Below are positions 63,136-64,000 of a stretch of DNA of 64,000 nucleotides, in pieces. The DNA is from an uncultured Lactobacillus sp. (GTDB lineage Bacteria; Bacillota; Bacilli; Lactobacillales; Lactobacillaceae). Position 1 is the stretch's first letter, and each line of letters opens with the position of its first letter. The notes below the pieces were generated by a model. That model was not told the DNA's origin and searched no databases. It saw only the letters and a program-made list of their open reading frames with translations. Made by a program: the position numbers and the translations under genes. The stretch covers positions 1 to 64,000 of the forward strand of contig NZ_CALVGT010000050.1 of the NCBI RefSeq assembly GCF_944327175.1, in the 5' to 3' direction.

Positions 63136-64000
63136 CTACATTTCGTCTGGTGCCTTGACGTCCAGCAAGTCCAGGGCTGACTTGATGACGTGGCTGACTG
63201 CTTGGACAACAGCCAAACGGGCCTTCTTGACATCTTCGTCAACGTCATCAACCAAGATTCTGGTGTGAGCATAGTACTTGTTAAAGCGCTTGGCCAGTTC
63301 CAGAGCGTACTTAGCAATTGCGCTTGGGTCGTAGGTTTCCATGGCCTTTTGAATGGTGTCGGCGTAGCGGCCCATGAAGGAGACCAGGTCCCATTCTTCG
63401 GCACCGATCTTGGTCAGGTCTGCGTCTGAGAAGTCGGTAATCCCGCTCTTTCTCAAGAGGCTTTCGCCACGGGCCCGAGCATATTGCACGTAGGGACCAG
63501 TTTCACCTTCGAACTTAACGACTTCTTCCAAATTGAAATCGATTGAGTTGCGACGGTAATTCTTTAAGTCGTGGAAAACAACCGCGCCGATGCCGACTTG
63601 CTTGGCAACTTCGTCAGCATTCTTCAGACCGGCATTCTTTTCAGAAATTTGCTTGCGAGCCAGGTCAACTGATTCGTTCAAAACATCTTCCAGGTTAACG
63701 ACGTTACCCTTTCTGGTAGACATCTTCTGGCCGTTGATGCTCATCAGACCGAAGCTGATGTGGACAATGTCGTCTGCCCATTCAAAGCCCATTTCCTTCA
63801 AGCAGGCACGCAGCTGCTGGAAGTAGACTTCCTGTTCCTGGCCGACAACGTAGAGGGACTTGTAGAAGCCGTAAGTCTTCTTCCGGTACATGGCAGTTGC
63901 CAGGTCACGGGTGATGTAAGTTGAAGTCCCGTTACTCTTGATAACCATCAAAGGCGGCAGGTTATACTTTTCCAGGTCAACGATTTCAGCACCTTGGCTC
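63136..64000 (-). CDS. argS: Arginyl-tRNA synthetase (3' part; 5' end outside the window)
   Basis: At least 288 C-terminal residues are seen. They include [20 protein letters not shown], the class I KMSKS motif as QKMSTRKGN, and the C-terminal DALR anticodon-binding domain ([24 protein letters not shown]), ending KAPDEM. The frame is open to the window edge, so the first half with the HIGH motif lies beyond. It charges tRNA-Arg, the effector of the argGH T-box in this window. Confidence 0.96.
   Translation of the reverse strand, partial: SQGAEIVDLEKYNLPPLMVIKSNGTSTYITRDLATAMYRKKTYGFYKSLYVVGQEQEVYFQQLRACLKEMGFEWADDIVHISFGLMSINGQKMSTRKGNVVNLEDVLNESVDLARKQISEKNAGLKNADEVAKQVGIGAVVFHDLKNYRRNSIDFNLEEVVKFEGETGPYVQYARARGESLLRKSGITDFSDADLTKIGAEEWDLVSFMGRYADTIQKAMETYDPSAIAKYALELAKRFNKYYAHTRILVDDVDEDVKKARLAVVQAVSHVIKSALDLLDVKAPDEM

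Noticed and set aside
63136..63404. Upstream part of the 141-codon minus frame that overlaps argS
   Set aside because: It is argS read out of frame. Only the last 47 codons beyond argS were considered separately.
1..64000. A CRISPR repeat-spacer array
   Set aside because: No regularly spaced direct repeats of about 30 bases were seen near the cas genes or elsewhere. An array, if present, is outside the window.

Overview
The window looks like a chromosomal segment of a low-genome-size Lactobacillus, most probably Lactobacillus delbrueckii. This is an inference from roughly 50% GC with GC-rich third positions, the pfkA-pyk operon whose pyruvate kinase carries an extra C-terminal domain, proBAC, cvfB-xerD-ribT-scpAB-rluB, and several genes in visible decay. 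Most genes lie on the minus strand.

Positions 1-4,660 hold the start of a type I-C CRISPR-Cas operon (cas3, cas5c, cas8c). Cas8c stops at about two thirds of its normal length, at a junction that looks like an insertion-sequence end, so the interference operon is probably dead from cas8c onward. Positions 4,680-9,260 carry a relQ-type (p)ppGpp synthetase in an operon with a two-component system, and a flavin-dependent fumarate-reductase-like enzyme with a covalent-FMN motif. At 9,486 a tRNA-Ser(CGA) is followed by a phage baseplate gene remnant, which suggests a prophage attachment locus. argGH follow under an arginine T-box (specifier CGC).

Positions 13,000-20,600 are the most unusual part. 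Four LysR-type regulators flank a three-gene minus-strand cassette: a large P-loop ATPase with a coiled coil and an aromatic/basic tail, plus two small unrecognised proteins. I recognise none of the three as a described system. The interval upstream of the third LysR gene carries two 9-bp perfect inverted repeats sharing the TTTTAGC core.

Positions 20,600-41,300 are housekeeping: YfhO, a TPR protein, HU, Der, ribosomal protein S1, Cmk, a LysM protein, RibU under an FMN riboswitch, RluB, ScpAB, a nonsense-broken ribT, XerD, CvfB, pyk, pfkA and dnaE. Positions 41,300-44,900 carry a DUF2929 protein and proBAC on the plus strand.

Positions 44,900-64,000 contain a deleted GntR/UTRA regulator, a DUF436 protein, a SNF2-type helicase with an unusual N-terminal extension, a 5'-nucleotidase, L32, an SDR, RNase Z, an OatA-like acyltransferase, Obg, UvrC, a nucleoside hydrolase, RecQ, a D-2-hydroxyacid dehydrogenase coupled to an internally deleted amidohydrolase remnant, CoaBC, ArgR and the 3' part of argS. 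Themes are arginine and proline synthesis, glycolysis, riboflavin uptake, and reductive decay (at least five broken genes).
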